From positions 35,543,664-35,607,663 of the forward strand of contig CM042088.1 in assembly GCA_023512835.1 (NCBI GenBank): a stretch of 64,000 bases of DNA, read 5' to 3'. The translations under genes and the position numbers were made by a program. The DNA comes from Taxillus chinensis. Lineage: Eukaryota > Streptophyta > Magnoliopsida > Santalales > Loranthaceae. Under the pieces are notes generated by a model, which made no database searches, was not told the origin of the DNA, and saw nothing but the letters and a program-made list of their open reading frames with translations. Of this stretch, positions 12,174 to 24,059 are shown piece after piece; the first letter of the stretch is position 1; each line of letters starts with the position of its first letter.

Positions 12174-12287
12174 TTCCTTACTCCGCATGTAAGTTCCTTA
12201 CTCCGTATGTAAATTCCTTACTCCGTATGTAAGTTCCTTACTCCGTATGTAAATTCCTTGCTCCGTATGTAAGTTCCTTACTCCGGG
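12174..12287 (-). repeat. 20-bp tandem array inside the 5' LTR
   Basis: Units of TTCCTTACTCCGTATGTAAG (plus-strand reading) follow each other about five to six times with small changes (GCAT/GTAT, AAG/AAT). Related TTACTCCG motifs are scattered across 12070-12510. The matching array in the 3' LTR (525-617) is one unit shorter, which accounts for the 20-base difference between the LTRs. Confidence 0.85.
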
Positions 12288-12813
12288 CGAGTCTTAAAGG
12301 GTCGGATGACTTATTCCGTATCAGTGCTTCCTTACTCCGCATGCAAGTTCCTTACTTCGTATGTAACTTCCTTACTCCGTATGAGTAAGTTGTCTGGATT
12401 CCTTACTCCGCATCTAATTTCCTTACTCCGTGTCTAATAAAGACTCGGGTCCTTATTCCGCATTTGTACTTCCTTACTCCGCATGTATGGAAGACTCGGA
12501 TGCCTTACTCCGTGTCTTCTTTTACTTCGTGCGACCTTGTAAACCAAGACTCTTACTTAGCGTCAATTTGACTTAGTCCGCACAAATGTTCCTTGTTTCG
12601 TATGTATTGGTGACTTAGTTATTTACCAAGTGTTTGACGACACTCACTCTTGTCCGGATCAGGATTATGTATCCTGTCCTTAGCTTTGCTCTCACGAGTG
12701 TATCTCCGGATTAATAACATATCTTCTGCAACAATCAAATAAACACAAGAGATCTCAGATCAAATTATATAAGGTTTTATCAGCATTATCCAAATTCTGG
12801 GTTTGATCCAACA

Positions 12814-14238
12814 CCTTGTCTGTTCATTTTTTCTAGAGTTGTTTTCTCCTCTAGCGTCTCCTAGTTTTCTAGTTTTTGCATTTCTTAAAATAAATTTAGT
12901 TTTTTGGCTTGTTGTGTCCTTTTTTACGCCTTATTTTATGTTCTTATGCCTGGTTTTGCGAATCTTTATTAATGTTTACACATGAATGTTTTTTTTTTCT
13001 ACACACTATTTTGAAAATCTCCACCTACATCTGGTATACATCCTTCATGCCAAGTCGTACCTTGTTGTTTATTGGCAATGTGTTGAGGATAGTGTTTTGT
13101 ACTACTTTCTTGCTTTTTTTTCCTGGTGTTTAAGTGCATTGTAGATGGTTTGAGTATTTATTCCAACATTATTGTACTTAGATTGTTAATGTAAATTTTA
13201 ATTTACCTATTGGCCATTAGGGTAATGTTAGCCTCGGGCCACTTGTAATTTTGTAAGCATGGGCTTTGTAATCCAATATTTGTAATTTGTAAACCAAGCA
13301 TAGTAAAAACAAAAGGAGAAAAAAAAGAAAGAAATCTTTTTATTTTTGTGTATATCACTCTCACACACAAACATTTTTATTTGTATTTTGTTGTTTTTAA
13401 GAGTGCTTTCAAAAAAAGGTTTCATTTTCTTCAAATATTTTTCCAAAATAAAGCAATTCTTCCTTAAAAAAGGAGTCTTCCTTTCTCTAAAGAATTTCTT
13501 TTCTGAAAGTCAAAAAAAAAAAACAAAAACAAAAATGATTTGACCCTTTCTTTTAGATTTTTAATTAAGAAAAACAAATTTGAGTTATTCTTTTTTAAAC
13601 AAATAAAAAAGGATTTTTAGAATGAAGCGAGAATGAAATTGTTTAAATCTGATTCTTATTTCATAGATTTTCTTTTTCTCATTGTTCGGACTCACTTTTA
13701 AGAGATAATTTAACTTACATAAAACTTAGAAATAAAAAGAAATGATTCAACCCTTATAATCCTTTCAGCCTTTTAGGTAAATTGGATTTACTCTTTAATT
13801 TCAACAAAAAAATTAGAAAAAAATGTTAAAAACCAAAACCATTAGGATATCCCTTAGAGGCTTAGGATAAATTGGATTTAACTCTAACTTTAACACATGA
13901 AAAAAAACTTAGAGAAATAAAAAGAATAAAACTTTAAGGCATAGAATTCAACATTGCCTTAGACTAGTCAAATTCAAGCGAGCAGTTAAAATAAGTTAGA
14001 AACCTCAAAACTCTTAAGATAGGTATCGAAAGAGCATTGTTGGGTGCTAATTTTTTTTCACGTGTAACCAACTCTTGAGCCTATTCCTAGCAATATAGAT
14101 TATTTTTCTTTTAGGTGACCAATCACACCCTAAAAACGATTGATGGCAGCTCTATTTATTTTCATCACCATTCAAATGAAGGTTGAGGGAAATCGTACCC
14201 TGAAAGCGGTTACCCCCGAACGGGATCCGGTGATGACA
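12814..14238 (+). repeat. LTR of a Ty3/gypsy Tat/Ogre-type element
   Basis: This AT-rich stretch ends at GGTGATGACA (14238), right before a degenerate Tat-type PBS. Phrases near the end (GGGAAATCGTACCCTGAAAG, CCGAACGGGATCCGG) are typical of Tat/Ogre LTR 3' ends. The start is not defined; the LTR probably extends beyond the copia insertion that now ends at 12813. It has no coding potential. Confidence 0.55.
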
Positions 14239-14241
14239 GTT

Positions 14242-14259
14242 TGTAACTCCGCTGAGGAT
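14242..14259 (+). promoter_or_regulatory. Degenerate primer binding site (tRNA-Arg type)
   Basis: Reads TGTAACTCCGCTGAGGAT. Tat/Ogre elements use TGGCGACTCCGCTGGGGA, complementary to tRNA-Arg; 14 of 18 bases agree. It sits three bases after the inferred LTR end. Confidence 0.65.
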
Positions 14260-15667
14260 TGTTAGAGAGTTAAGCCAAGAACTATGATTAAGAGGTTTAT
14301 TTTTTGTTTTTTTATTTAATTGCTTATATTCTTTGTTTAATGCTTACATTCTTCATTTACATTCTTCATTTAATCATTATTGTATAATAGTTGTGATTTA
14401 CATGCTTTGATGCCATGATAATCGTGTTTTATTATTTATCCTAATTGTTGCATCACGCATAATCCTATACTCAGGTTTTTGTCATGATCTAAGTTAGTGA
14501 AGTTTAGTATGGTCCTCTGTACGTTGATCATTATCTGCAAAGGGACCCCAGACTCCTCACTCAAGCTTTAGGTCCATTTTAAGGCTCATTCTTTTAAGGC
14601 CCCCCTCCGATAAATCCCATGGTGTATGAAGCCCTCTATTAAGGAGGCTTGGGAACCAACGAATAAGATAGATTCAACAATAAATGCCCATTATGAGCAT
14701 TGACCCACATATTATTTGCCCATTCTAACATTCCTTTTGAAGGATAGGTTCATCCACATCAAATCATATTGTTTTGTTACCATCCTTTTCGTATACTATC
14801 TTATAAATATTTTTGTTGTTTTTACTAACTCTGTCTTATACAATTGTTCATATGACTATTATTGTTTACTTTTTATTAACTTTATCTTGATGTATATTAT
14901 TGTCCTTCGCACTAACCTTATCTTACTATTTTTTACTAATCATGCCTTATTCTTTCATGTTGTTCATAAACTCTAAGACACATATCATTGACACCCAGCA
15001 TAAGCTCACTTGGGGCCTGTGTTATACTCCACTCCACTCACATATTCTTTTGGTCACATAGACCACCTCATTATTGTATATTTAAGTGTCCATTCAAGCA
15101 TTCACCATTCAATTTAGGGATAGGCAATGCTAGTCCTCATTATTCCATGGGCGCCCATGTCAGGTACATCTTTATTCAAGCATTTCACGTTTAAGGGTAC
15201 ATAGGATATTTACATTCTCACTCTTATAATATGAACACTTAGGACTCATGACATGTTGTCATCACATCATGTAAATCTATGTATGCATGGATGCCAAAAA
15301 AAATCAAAAAAACAAACAAACAAACAAAATCAAGATAATAAAAGGGGGGCCAGGGGGCTAGGCATGGTGCTTGTAGCCTGTAGCCAAAGGGGTCAATATC
15401 GTCAGATGGACCGTTATGCCACTCTGAACGACGCGTTTAAAACCTTGAGGGGCCAGGGGACCGTGGGGGCATGCATGGTGCCTGTAGCATGTAGCCAAAG
15501 GGGACAGGATCATCGGATAGACTCATTGCGCCACTCTAAATGATGCATTTTGGGGTGTTAGTGGGCACTACCAAAAATAAAAAGTCAAGGGCAATGGCCC
15601 AAAACGGAACAATATCGAACTACGGGTGGCTTTGACTGTTACAAGAAGTGAGCAACAATCTTGATCC
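14260..15667 (+). other. Leader of the Tat/Ogre element with a tandem duplication
   Basis: A long untranslated leader is usual for this lineage. No convincing gene is present. Two roughly 115-bp units, at about 15340-15430 and 15455-15550, share GGGGCCAGGGG, GGTGC(T/C)TGTAGC, TGTAGCCAAAGGGG and GCCACTCT and lie head to tail. An AT-rich frame at 14716-14976 is low-complexity translation. Confidence 0.5.
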
Positions 15668-17300
15668 ATGGCAGAGAATATAGAGGCAAGACTGGTTAAC
15701 TTGGAACAGACTCCACAAGAAGCATGCAGAAATCTCCAATATTTGCAAGGGTAAATAAATCGTTTGATAGAAACGATGACGAGATTATCCATAAACCTAA
15801 GAGAAGGGATCACAAATCAACAACAAAGTCAAGAAGCATTGAAACCACTGAATCTTGAACAAATGCAGGCACCAGTTCATGACCCTACTCCTATGAATTT
15901 GGGTACCCCAAATAAAGTCCATTTTATTTCACAAACTGTGGGGCATGAGACAGAGGTACTAGAGTCCCTAGAACATAAAGAAAATGTTGAGTCCCTTGTG
16001 ATAATATAACATGAAGAGAGACTAAAAGCAGTTAAAAAGACTTAGACTTATGGCTTGATCAGTCTAGAAGAGCTTTGTTTGGTTCTTGGTATAGTCTTAC
16101 CTCCAAAATTCAAGATGCCCGTGTTTGAGAAGTTCAATGGTACCCAAGGTCCAAAATTTCATTTGACCATGTATTGTATGAAGATGGATGCCCATGTAGG
16201 GAATAACAAACTATTGATACAGTGTTTCCATGATAGCCTAACAGGAGGATCCCTTTGATGGTACTTTCAGCTTGAGGAAAATTGCATCATGATACGGCAG
16301 GCTCTTGCAATTACTTTTTTTAATCAATACACGTATGTTTCCAAGCTAGCCCCTAGTAAGCTAACATTACAAGAAGTTAAAAAAGAGGACAACTGAAAAC
16401 TTTAAAAACTATGCGAGGCGCTGGAGGGAGATAGCAATGGAGGTACAACCACCGTTGACAGAAAAGGAGCTTACCACGTTATTCATTAATACCATGAAAG
16501 GGACTTATTATGAAAACCTAGTAGAGAATGCGACCATCAGTTTTATTGACCTAATAACATCGAGAAAAAGAATAGAAAGTGGTATTAAGTAAGGGACAAT
16601 CTATGAGGATATGGCATAGGAATCCAAAAAGTTATTACATGCGGTCGAAGAAGAAAATACATGTTTAGGCGATCAGAAGACTAGCCGTGAAGTACCACAA
16701 TTAACGGCTCATATTGCACCAATGATTTAGAATCAAGACAAGCCGAGAAAGAGAGAAATTGAGCTAATCCCAATGACATATGCCGAGTTACCTCAAGGTA
16801 CTGGGAGTAGGCTTGGTAGCTCCCATACCACCGAAAGAGATAAGTCTTCAATAACCAGCATGGTATGACCCGGGAGCCCAATGTAAGTATCATTCTGGAG
16901 GAGTTAGTCATAATATTGAGAGATATATAACATTCAAGTGAGTAGTTCTGGCTTTGAGAAGAATAAATAACCTAAACTTTTGAAATGACGGATCACCTTT
17001 GCTCGAGTAATACCATGTAGTCCTGTTGTTGACATACCACCGAAAGAGTTGTACCTCAAGTTACTAGGAGTAGGCTTCGTAGCTCCCATACCACCGAAAG
17101 AGATAAGTCTTCCATAACCAGCATGGTATGACCCGGGAGCTCAATGTGAGTATCATTATGGAGGAGTTGGTCATAATATCGAGAGATATATAATATTCAA
17201 GAGAGTAGTTCAGGCTTTGAGAAGAACAAATCGTACGAACTTTTGAAATGATGGATCACCTATGCTCGAGTAATACCATGTAGTTTTGTTGTTGTGTGAA
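15668..17300 (+). pseudogene. Tat/Ogre-type gag, broken
   Basis: Starts at MAENMEARLVNLEQTPQEA (15668) and decays through many stops. Recognisable blocks are MPVFEKFNGTQGPKFHLTMY and MDAHVGNNKLLIQCFHDSLT (16111-16258), which is the Gag capsid motif of Tat-lineage gypsy elements. Later comes AWYDPGAQCKYHSGG (about 16857-16905), matching the conserved WY-P-A-C-YH block before the nucleocapsid. The second copy of that block at about 17120 is a tandem duplication. No protease or reverse transcriptase follows, so the element is non-autonomous or deleted. Confidence 0.75.
16770..17295 (+). repeat. 263-bp tandem duplication inside gag
   Basis: The block from CTCCCATACCACCGAAAGAG through the AWYDPGAQC motif to ACCATGTAGT...TTGTTGTTG appears twice, offset by 263 bases (the ATGGTATGACC motif is at 16860 and 17123). 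The copies differ at only a few per cent of positions, so the duplication is younger than most of the gag decay. Confidence 0.8.
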
Positions 17301-20300
17301 TCATGAAGACTTTTTATTTTTCTTAATGTTCGCCAAGGCCCCTTAACAATAAGTATTTTTTCAAAATCCATTTTCCACATTTTATCCATGCAATATCTGT
17401 TATTTTCTTGTCCACTCTCATGGTGTGTGTATCACAGTCTAATAGGGGCACATGAAACAAAGGAAGTTTGGACTACTAGCTTGAGCTCGAGGAAGATAAA
17501 AGTGAGAACTTGAAGATTGAGGAGACGAAAAATTGTAATTTTAGGTAACTCCATTCCCATTGGGAGGGACATCATCAAAAAGCTTGACTGGTTGTCAGAT
17601 AGAGTTCCTTCTGTCACAAAAATGAATATAACTCTTCTTTGAACTACTTGAAAAAAACATTTGATTATTTAAAGTGAGGAGTGGCCATCGTTTGTGCTTC
17701 CTCGTAATAATATTATTGTTGTCCTCATTGTGCCTATATTGATTCCTTTTAAATTACCCAATCCATAGTTCACCCTAGGGTAGTTCCTTAAAATCAAATC
17801 TCTTATAAAAGGCGGTTCAATACATATACTGGGGCAGTTGGTGCTTTATAGAGTCCCTCATTGGGATAACTTATGTCAAACTGGGGCAACCTTTGGTATA
17901 AAAAAGGAAAAAAAAAGATAAAAAGTGAGAAAGAAAATCAATAAGACTAACATGAGGCATAAAGAAAAGAACATAGAAACAAAAAAAGAAAAAGGAAAAG
18001 AAAACATTTTGAATCAAACCCCCATACTAGGCAATTTTAGGAGAAAAAAAATCCACCATTGGGGTAATTTTCAAGGAAAATTAGTTTAGTGAGGCTCTTA
18101 ATAGGAATAAATCCCTACACCTGGACAATGTAGTCCATCTCATCAAAAAAGAAGAGAAAAGAAGGTGAATAGGAGTGATTAAAAAGAGAGTCATTAGAGT
18201 TCAGTTTGAATTATAGATCATATTCAGCCTAGAATAGGTTTGAGCCTATTATACCCCTTCTCGATAAACTCTTGAACCTCGAGCCTTTGTCAAATGAAAG
18301 TGAAAATTCCCGATCCGAAAAGGGGACTTGATGAAAACCCAAAAGGGCATCAAGGGTAAAATATAAAGACATCTACAAGGCAGAAGGATCAGCAGAATCA
18401 ATGTAAGGCAAGCATAGTGAAAACCCAAAAGGGCATTGCAAGTAAATTTCAAAGCCATAAAAGCTACATGTGTTCGAGCGCCCCAAATCAAGTCAAAGCT
18501 CCAAACAATAACCTCCGACAATGGAGTCTTTTGAGCTATTAATAGCAAGTGTTCAAGCACACAAGATTGAGGTAAAGCTTCAAGAAATAACCTCTAAAGG
18601 TAAAGCCCTCAAAGCCATTGAGTATTATCACCTAGGATAAAACCCCAAAAGTTCGAGACCATCTAGTCACAAGCTTAAAAACCCTCAAAACCATTAAGTA
18701 CCAACATTTCCAACCCATGAGAATAAAAACCCCAAAGCTTCAAGACTATTATCTAATCTCAATCTCGAGAACCTTCAAAACCATGAAACACCAATACTCC
18801 TAACCTCAGCATGACCCTCAAACCATGAAGCACCAGTATTTAATCAAAGTTGGACTCAAGTTCAAGTCAACTTTGTGGAGCATGCCCTCAAATGCTTATA
18901 CCACTCCCATGAGGGGACAACAAGTTATGATTGTATTGCATAATCATGTTTCAAAAATTATTTTTTGTCAAAATCCTTTGTGAAAGCTTGCTTTTAAAAT
19001 TTAAAATTCTTTTGTGCTCATTTGCAATAAAATGTTTATCCTCAGCAAGATCTCTCATGATATTACTCAGCTAAGGTGCTCTGTCATCTACGAAGACATT
19101 ACTCAAATCAAGCTCTTTAACTCAGTGAAGCTAAGTTGAACAAACTCTCTAGCCAAAGAAGAAAAAGGGCCCCGATAGGATTGGAATGCTTCCCCAATTC
19201 CCTAATAAAACAACTCCTCAACAACATTAATATATTTCCCTAACAAGGCGAAGCCAAACACCAACAGTAATGGATCTCCAGTGGGTTAAGCTCCCCCATC
19301 AAAGTCAAGAAAAAAACAACTTCACGCATATAGTTAAACATCCTACATTCATACATGCATCATGTGTATATCTTTTGTACAGGTTTTGCGAGCAACTCTC
19401 AAGAGTTCGAAACATTCAAAGCACTTGCATAGGCCCCATGAACCTTTGAGACAATCAAGATTCCCTAAGCTTCTCTCTAAAATTTCGTAAGCCTTACAAA
19501 TTATTTTTAAATCCATAAAGCTCGTTTTTCATGATATTGGAATGTTTCCATTATCATCCACCTGTCTTGATATTGGTATGTCCCTTTATCACTCACCCTT
19601 TCTGATATTGGTATGTTTTTTATCATCATCCATATGCTAGACTCCATTTTGATCGAATCAGACCACGTCCATAATGAAGAAGGAAAACCTAAGATAAGGG
19701 ACTTCTCTAATAAAGACCTTAAAATGTACCAAGGCTAGCATCAAATAATAGAGGAAGAAATTCGGAGACCAACGTACTTGATCACATTCAATTTTGAACA
19801 GTAATAAAGAAGTTATGGTCGAAATAGTTCTTGTAGCAAAAGTCAAACTCGGTTAAAACCAAAAGTCGAAGATCTATTCCTTTAAAGACTCGAAGCTTCG
19901 AAGATAACTCTAAATCTGAGCATCTTGGTCAAATTCAAGCGTCAAACTTTGTCAAATTCGGGCATCTTTACTTCATCCAAGCATCTGGACTCTAAACCAT
20001 AGCTATGGAAGATCCGGATTCCTTATACCAAGACATTGGAAGATCTAGATTCCTTATATCAGGACATAGGAAGATCAAGATCCTTATACCGGGAAATTGA
20101 AAGATTTAGATTCCTTATACCGAGACATTAGAAGATCTGAATTTCTTATACTGGGACATGCAGAGATTCGGATCCTTATGTTGGGACATTAAAAGATCCA
20201 GATCCCTTAAACCAGAACTCCTAGTCAAATTCGGGCATTAAATGTGGTCCAATCCAAGCATTAAATATTATCAAATTCGGGCATCTTTATTTCCAATCCG

Positions 20301-20717
20301 AGACTCCAAATGATATAGATTAAGACTGGATTCCCAATCCGAGCCTTGGGAGATTCTCGAATTTTCAGAACATCTTAATTTGGGCATCCAACCGTTGTCT
20401 AGAGCAGCTTCAAAGACTTTGATTCTTGGATTTTCCTTTCCTAATTGAATTAAATGAGTTTTCTTCTCTTTATAAATAAATCCGTTGACTAATGCAACAT
20501 TGGGGTTCCATTTTCAAGCATGGGAACTAGGTGCCTCTGTAATTAAATGTCAAATTAAATGTTAGCGTCTTCAAACTCCACTTTTAAAGCATTAGAATTG
20601 GGAGCCTCCATAATTAAATATCAAATTAAATGTTAGCATCTTGGGACTCCTCTTTCAAAGGCTCATGATATTGGGCCAAAATGAATTGCCAAATTCATTA
20701 ACTAGATTGATGTGTCA
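17301..20717 (+). other. Non-coding 3' part of the Tat/Ogre element, rich in tandem repeats
   Basis: No gene. The text has phrases typical of this lineage (AAACTGGGGCAA, AAACCCAAAAGGGCAT) and several local repeats. These include AACCCTCAAAACCAT units at 18590-18850, GATATTGGTATGT units at 19535-19630, a roughly 37-bp array at 20006-20215, and a 100-bp duplication with ATTAAATGTCAAATTAAATG at 20523-20650. Long repetitive 3' regions are characteristic of Ogre/Tat elements. No 3' LTR could be matched. Confidence 0.5.
20006..20215 (+). repeat. Array of about six 37-bp units
   Basis: Units follow the pattern GGAAGATC(C/T)(G/A)GATTCCTTATA(C/T)C followed by a variant of GGGACATT. Small length changes and substitutions separate them. 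This is a satellite-like expansion in the retroelement's untranslated part. Confidence 0.8.
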
Positions 20718-20722
20718 GATGA

Positions 20723-21193
20723 TGTAGAGTCTGAGGACTTTGCAAGTCCCACATTGGCTGGGGAGGAGAACGAAGTGTGCCTCTTAAGAGGGCGTGGAGA
20801 TCTCTCCTAGCACGAGGCCGTTTAGGGTGCCTGTGTGGCACTGTCAAGAGAACAAAACCGAGGATTGGGCTTGGGCCTTGAACCGGACAATATCATGCTA
20901 TGGGGGACTTGGGCCGTTACAGATGGTATTAGAGCTAGGGACCGGGTCGGTGTGCCATAGTCCCACAGAGACATGAGCCTCCTAAGGGGGATGGATTATA
21001 GAGTCTGAGAACTTTGCAAGTCTCACATCGGTTGGGGAGGAGAACGAAGCGTGCCTTTTAAGAGGGCATAGAGACCTCTCCTTACACGAGGCCTTTTAGG
21101 GTGCTTGTGTGGCACTGCCAAGAACAAAACCGGGGATTGGGCTTGGGCCCTGAACCGAACAATATCGTGTTACAGGGGACTTGAGCTATTACA
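20723..21193 (+). mobile_element. Complete TRIM (miniature LTR retrotransposon)
   Basis: Two direct repeats of 199 bp (20723-20921) and 197 bp (20997-21193) flank only 75 bp. After the first LTR (ends ...GTTACA) comes GA and a PBS TGGTATTAGAGCT (20924-20936), matching initiator tRNA-Met. Before the second LTR is a PPT-like CCTAAGGGGGATGGA. The same five bases, GATGA, flank the element at 20718-20722 and 21194-21198. The second LTR start is mutated (TATAGAG for TGTAGAG). The LTRs differ at roughly 22 positions, so the insertion is old. It has no coding capacity and must rely on another element's proteins. Confidence 0.93.
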
Positions 21194-21391
21194 GATGACG
21201 TGTTTGGAGACAGATTTATTAATTGCTTTTGTGGAAGATACGTGTTTTAAAAAAACTTTGAGAATATAAAAAAAATCATCCGCCAGCCACATCTATCTTC
21301 ATTTGCTGGTCACCTTCCCTTCACCTCTTTCTTTCTCTCTTTCTACTCTCTCCATCCACTACGACTGGGCTAGATTCGCCCACATGCCCTC

Positions 21392-21745
21392 TGTAAAGAC
21401 TCGTATTTGGGTAGTATTGAGAGATAGACATTCTATTGGAATGCAACTATCTAGACGGTAGTGCAGCCGTCGATTGTGAGCATTTTGATAGTACTTGGGC
21501 CCGATTCCGGGTCGGGGCCCCAGGTGGCCCAATTGTTGACTTTTCGGGGGTTTATTGGTTGACCTTACGTTTGAGTGGTCATTTGAGTATGCAAACATCT
21601 GAACAGTGATGTGCTCGTCATTTCGAGCGTTTTGACAGTAATTGCGCTCGATTTGGAGTTCATAACCTCGAAAAGTCAATTATTACTTGGTGCATTTATT
21701 ATAAGTGGGTTTACTTTACTTATTTTAAAGGTGGAGTCCCTTTAG
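21392..21745 (+). repeat. Truncated LTR of the TGTAGAGACTCG family
   Basis: Begins TGTAAAGACTCGTATTTGGG, then AGAGATAG, CGAGCGTTTTGACAGTA, CGATTTGGAGTT and a ...GTCAATTATTA stretch. These follow in the same order as at 61215 onward (TGTAGAGACTCGTGTTTGGG, GAGCGTTTTGGTCGTA, CAATTTAGAGTT). The similarity fades after about 21745, so the 3' half is missing. Confidence 0.6.
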
Positions 21746-24059
21746 AATTTTTTATGCTTGAATGTAGCATCAATGTTAATTAAGAAACTTGTTAGGATTT
21801 GCATCTTATTTGTGTGTTTAGGAGGCGATGCATCTCATACTCATTAGCTCCTTAAATCATGGATATATAAGGGTTTGTTTGTAGCTATTCATGTTTGTAA
21901 ATCCCTTTGTGAGTATGGACCTCGACTTTATTATGCTAAAATGGCTTGGAATAAAGGTCTCCCACCAAATTATGCTTTTATTTTATGGTTATGTACTAAG
22001 AGTTGATTGTTTACTTTTAGATCACCCTTTTTTTGAATATGTTCTCCTAGCTTGTATCCTTTATGATATTTAAAAGTTAAGTCACATAAATAAGTATTAT
22101 TTGTATGCCATATTGCATAAAACATCTTTGATATGGTATGCAAGTGCCTTTTTTGGCTGCCTACCATGTCACTTTGTAATATGATTTCAACTCCTATGCA
22201 GTTTCTCTTATCAAGACATCTTGGTAAGTTATGTTATTTGCCATTAGCCATTATTATTTACTAGATTTAGATTAGTAATAACCATTTTTTTATGCGCTTT
22301 TCTTTTATAGTTGATGATATGAAAAACCAAGTTAAAGTTCTACATATATTTACATTCCATGCATTTGCACTAATTTGGATCTAACCATCATGCTTTACTT
22401 ATTTGTAATTTTCTTGTGGTATTCAACTTAAATCTTTGATCCCTATTTATTAAATAAATATGGTTCCAAAAACAATAATTTTCCTTTGAATTGTTCTAAA
22501 CCATTTAAACAAATCAAAGTTTAAAGAATAATGTTTCTCTCCAAATGAAGAAATCTTATAAAAGAAAACTTACGTAGAAAACATTTTTATATCGACTTTT
22601 ATATTAAACCTTTACTCTTTTCTTATTAGGCAACAAAAAAACTTATTATCTTATAAATGAATGGTATGATTCATCATAACCATATATGAATAATTTAGTC
22701 ATTTTTGCAAAGATTAAACAAATATGACATGTGATGTAAGATAACTCATGGATATTACTCTTATTTTGCTTCAATGAAGACAAAGTTTTACTTTTTGGAC
22801 GAATCATATAAACTATATACCATTTATTGTTAGTAATTTTCTAACATAAGGAATGAAAAATTTTAATTGTTGTACAACAGTTGATAACATTTAAGATCGC
22901 AAATATGGATGAACATATGACACCACTTTAAATATCGATAATAGATACAATGTAAATAATTATATTCTAATGGTAACATAACACGATCCATTGTCGATCC
23001 CTAATTTTACAATCCGAAACTAAAATGAGTAATCATGATATTAAAATGAATAATCATGATATGGGGGAAAACACAAAATCATAGTATTAACCTAGTCCAA
23101 TTTTAAAAAAACACTAAAATGAACAATTATAATATTGAAAGAAAACTAAACTGATAGTTGTAACCTAGTCAAATAAAAAAAACTAAAATAAACACGACAA
23201 ACTTTACTAATCACTAACATAACATTAAGAACAAAATATATTGAAATCTTAAGATCAAGCAAAGGTGAATAGGATTGTCACCGCACAAGCTTAAAGGTGT
23301 TGAGGAGGATCTCGACACCAAATTTACCAGGTTGCTAATGGCCTTAGTGAGACAACTGGTGCAATGCCTTCTACTAGAACTCTTGCATCTCTTTGAGTCA
23401 ATAGTTCACCTCATGGAGGCGCCTTTTGGGCAACGATGCTATCCAATTTGTAGACAGCTAGCATGATAGTGATAAAAGGAGAATGTCAAGATTTTATGTA
23501 AAAAGAGATTTAAGGTACAAATTTCATTTTCATTCAATCAAGCATTTATTTATCTTTTAAATAAATTAAATATTAATTTGTATATAGTGAACTCCATCAA
23601 CTATGCGGGCTTATAGATTATGGGCACTGCTATGGAAAACTGGTGTTGCGGCATTATCGCGTTCTCAATTGACATGAAATAGTTACATCAACGTACTCTG
23701 CCACACATTGATGCAATATTACTTGAGATTACCACTTGATCCAGAACTTCGAGTAGACATTTATGTCAACCTCGAGCTAATATTGAACGTACAACATCGA
23801 GCAAAACATAAAAGAAGAAAAGAAGAGAAGAAGACATTGCTCGCACCTATACTTGAGCCTAAAGATCAAGTAGTCAGTCTCAAGCAACATCTCTATCTCT
23901 CTCTATCTATTTTTCTCATGCATAAAATGAATGCATATTTTTTTTGAGAAATTTATCAATTTTATAAAATATTAATTTTTCTTCAACAAAATTTTGTCTT
24001 TGGCTTAGGAAGCCAATGCCAATGCTACGACCCATTGCCAAATCCCCTAACGTTAGCAT
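21746..24059. other. AT-rich intergenic DNA, no gene recognised
   Basis: Short frames here have no family features. A stretch at 23700-23900 (MQYYLRLPLDPELRVDIYV, then a lysine/glutamate-rich tail) could be a relic of a retroelement gag but is too short to assign. Confidence 0.5.

Larger units (their letters stand above)
1..12813 (-). mobile_element. Ty1/copia LTR retrotransposon, Sirevirus-like, nearly complete
   Basis: A full retrotransposon read on the minus strand. Its 5' LTR is 11443-12813 and its 3' LTR is 1-1145, with about 206 bases of the latter lying beyond the window edge. Between them, in element order, come a PBS next to the 5' LTR, gag with a CCHC knuckle, protease (DSG), integrase, reverse transcriptase (YVDD), RNase H, a long spacer, an extra reading frame and a PPT abutting the 3' LTR. 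The protease-integrase-RT-RNase H order defines Ty1/copia. The extra 3' frame, the long spacer with repeated polypurine motifs and the large LTR suggest the Sirevirus branch (inference). Stops and frameshifts show it cannot make its own proteins. By eye the LTRs differ at about 30 of 1145 aligned positions, mostly transitions, so the insertion is moderately old. Confidence 0.93.
11443..12813 (-). repeat. 5' LTR of the copia element
   Basis: About 1371 bp, complete. In element orientation it starts TGTTGGATC at 12813 and ends ...CCATCA at 11443, beside the PBS. It drives transcription through the TATAAATA box at 11770-11763. It contains a 20-bp tandem array at 12174-12287 with one unit more than the 3' LTR. 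The five bases just outside (12814-12818, CCTTG) would be one copy of the target duplication. Confidence 0.93.

Noticed and set aside
14716..14976. 86-codon hydrophobic frame that could be a membrane protein
   Set aside because: Translation of AT-rich DNA in a retroelement leader; phenylalanine and leucine runs are expected from composition.
20723..21193. Possible Cassandra-type TRIM with 5S rRNA sequence
   Set aside because: The LTR does share a CCCACAT-type start and a TTACA end, but I could not find the 5S internal promoter blocks.
23700..23947. Possible gag-like or lysine-rich coding remnant
   Set aside because: Too short and without a conserved block; could not be told apart from chance.
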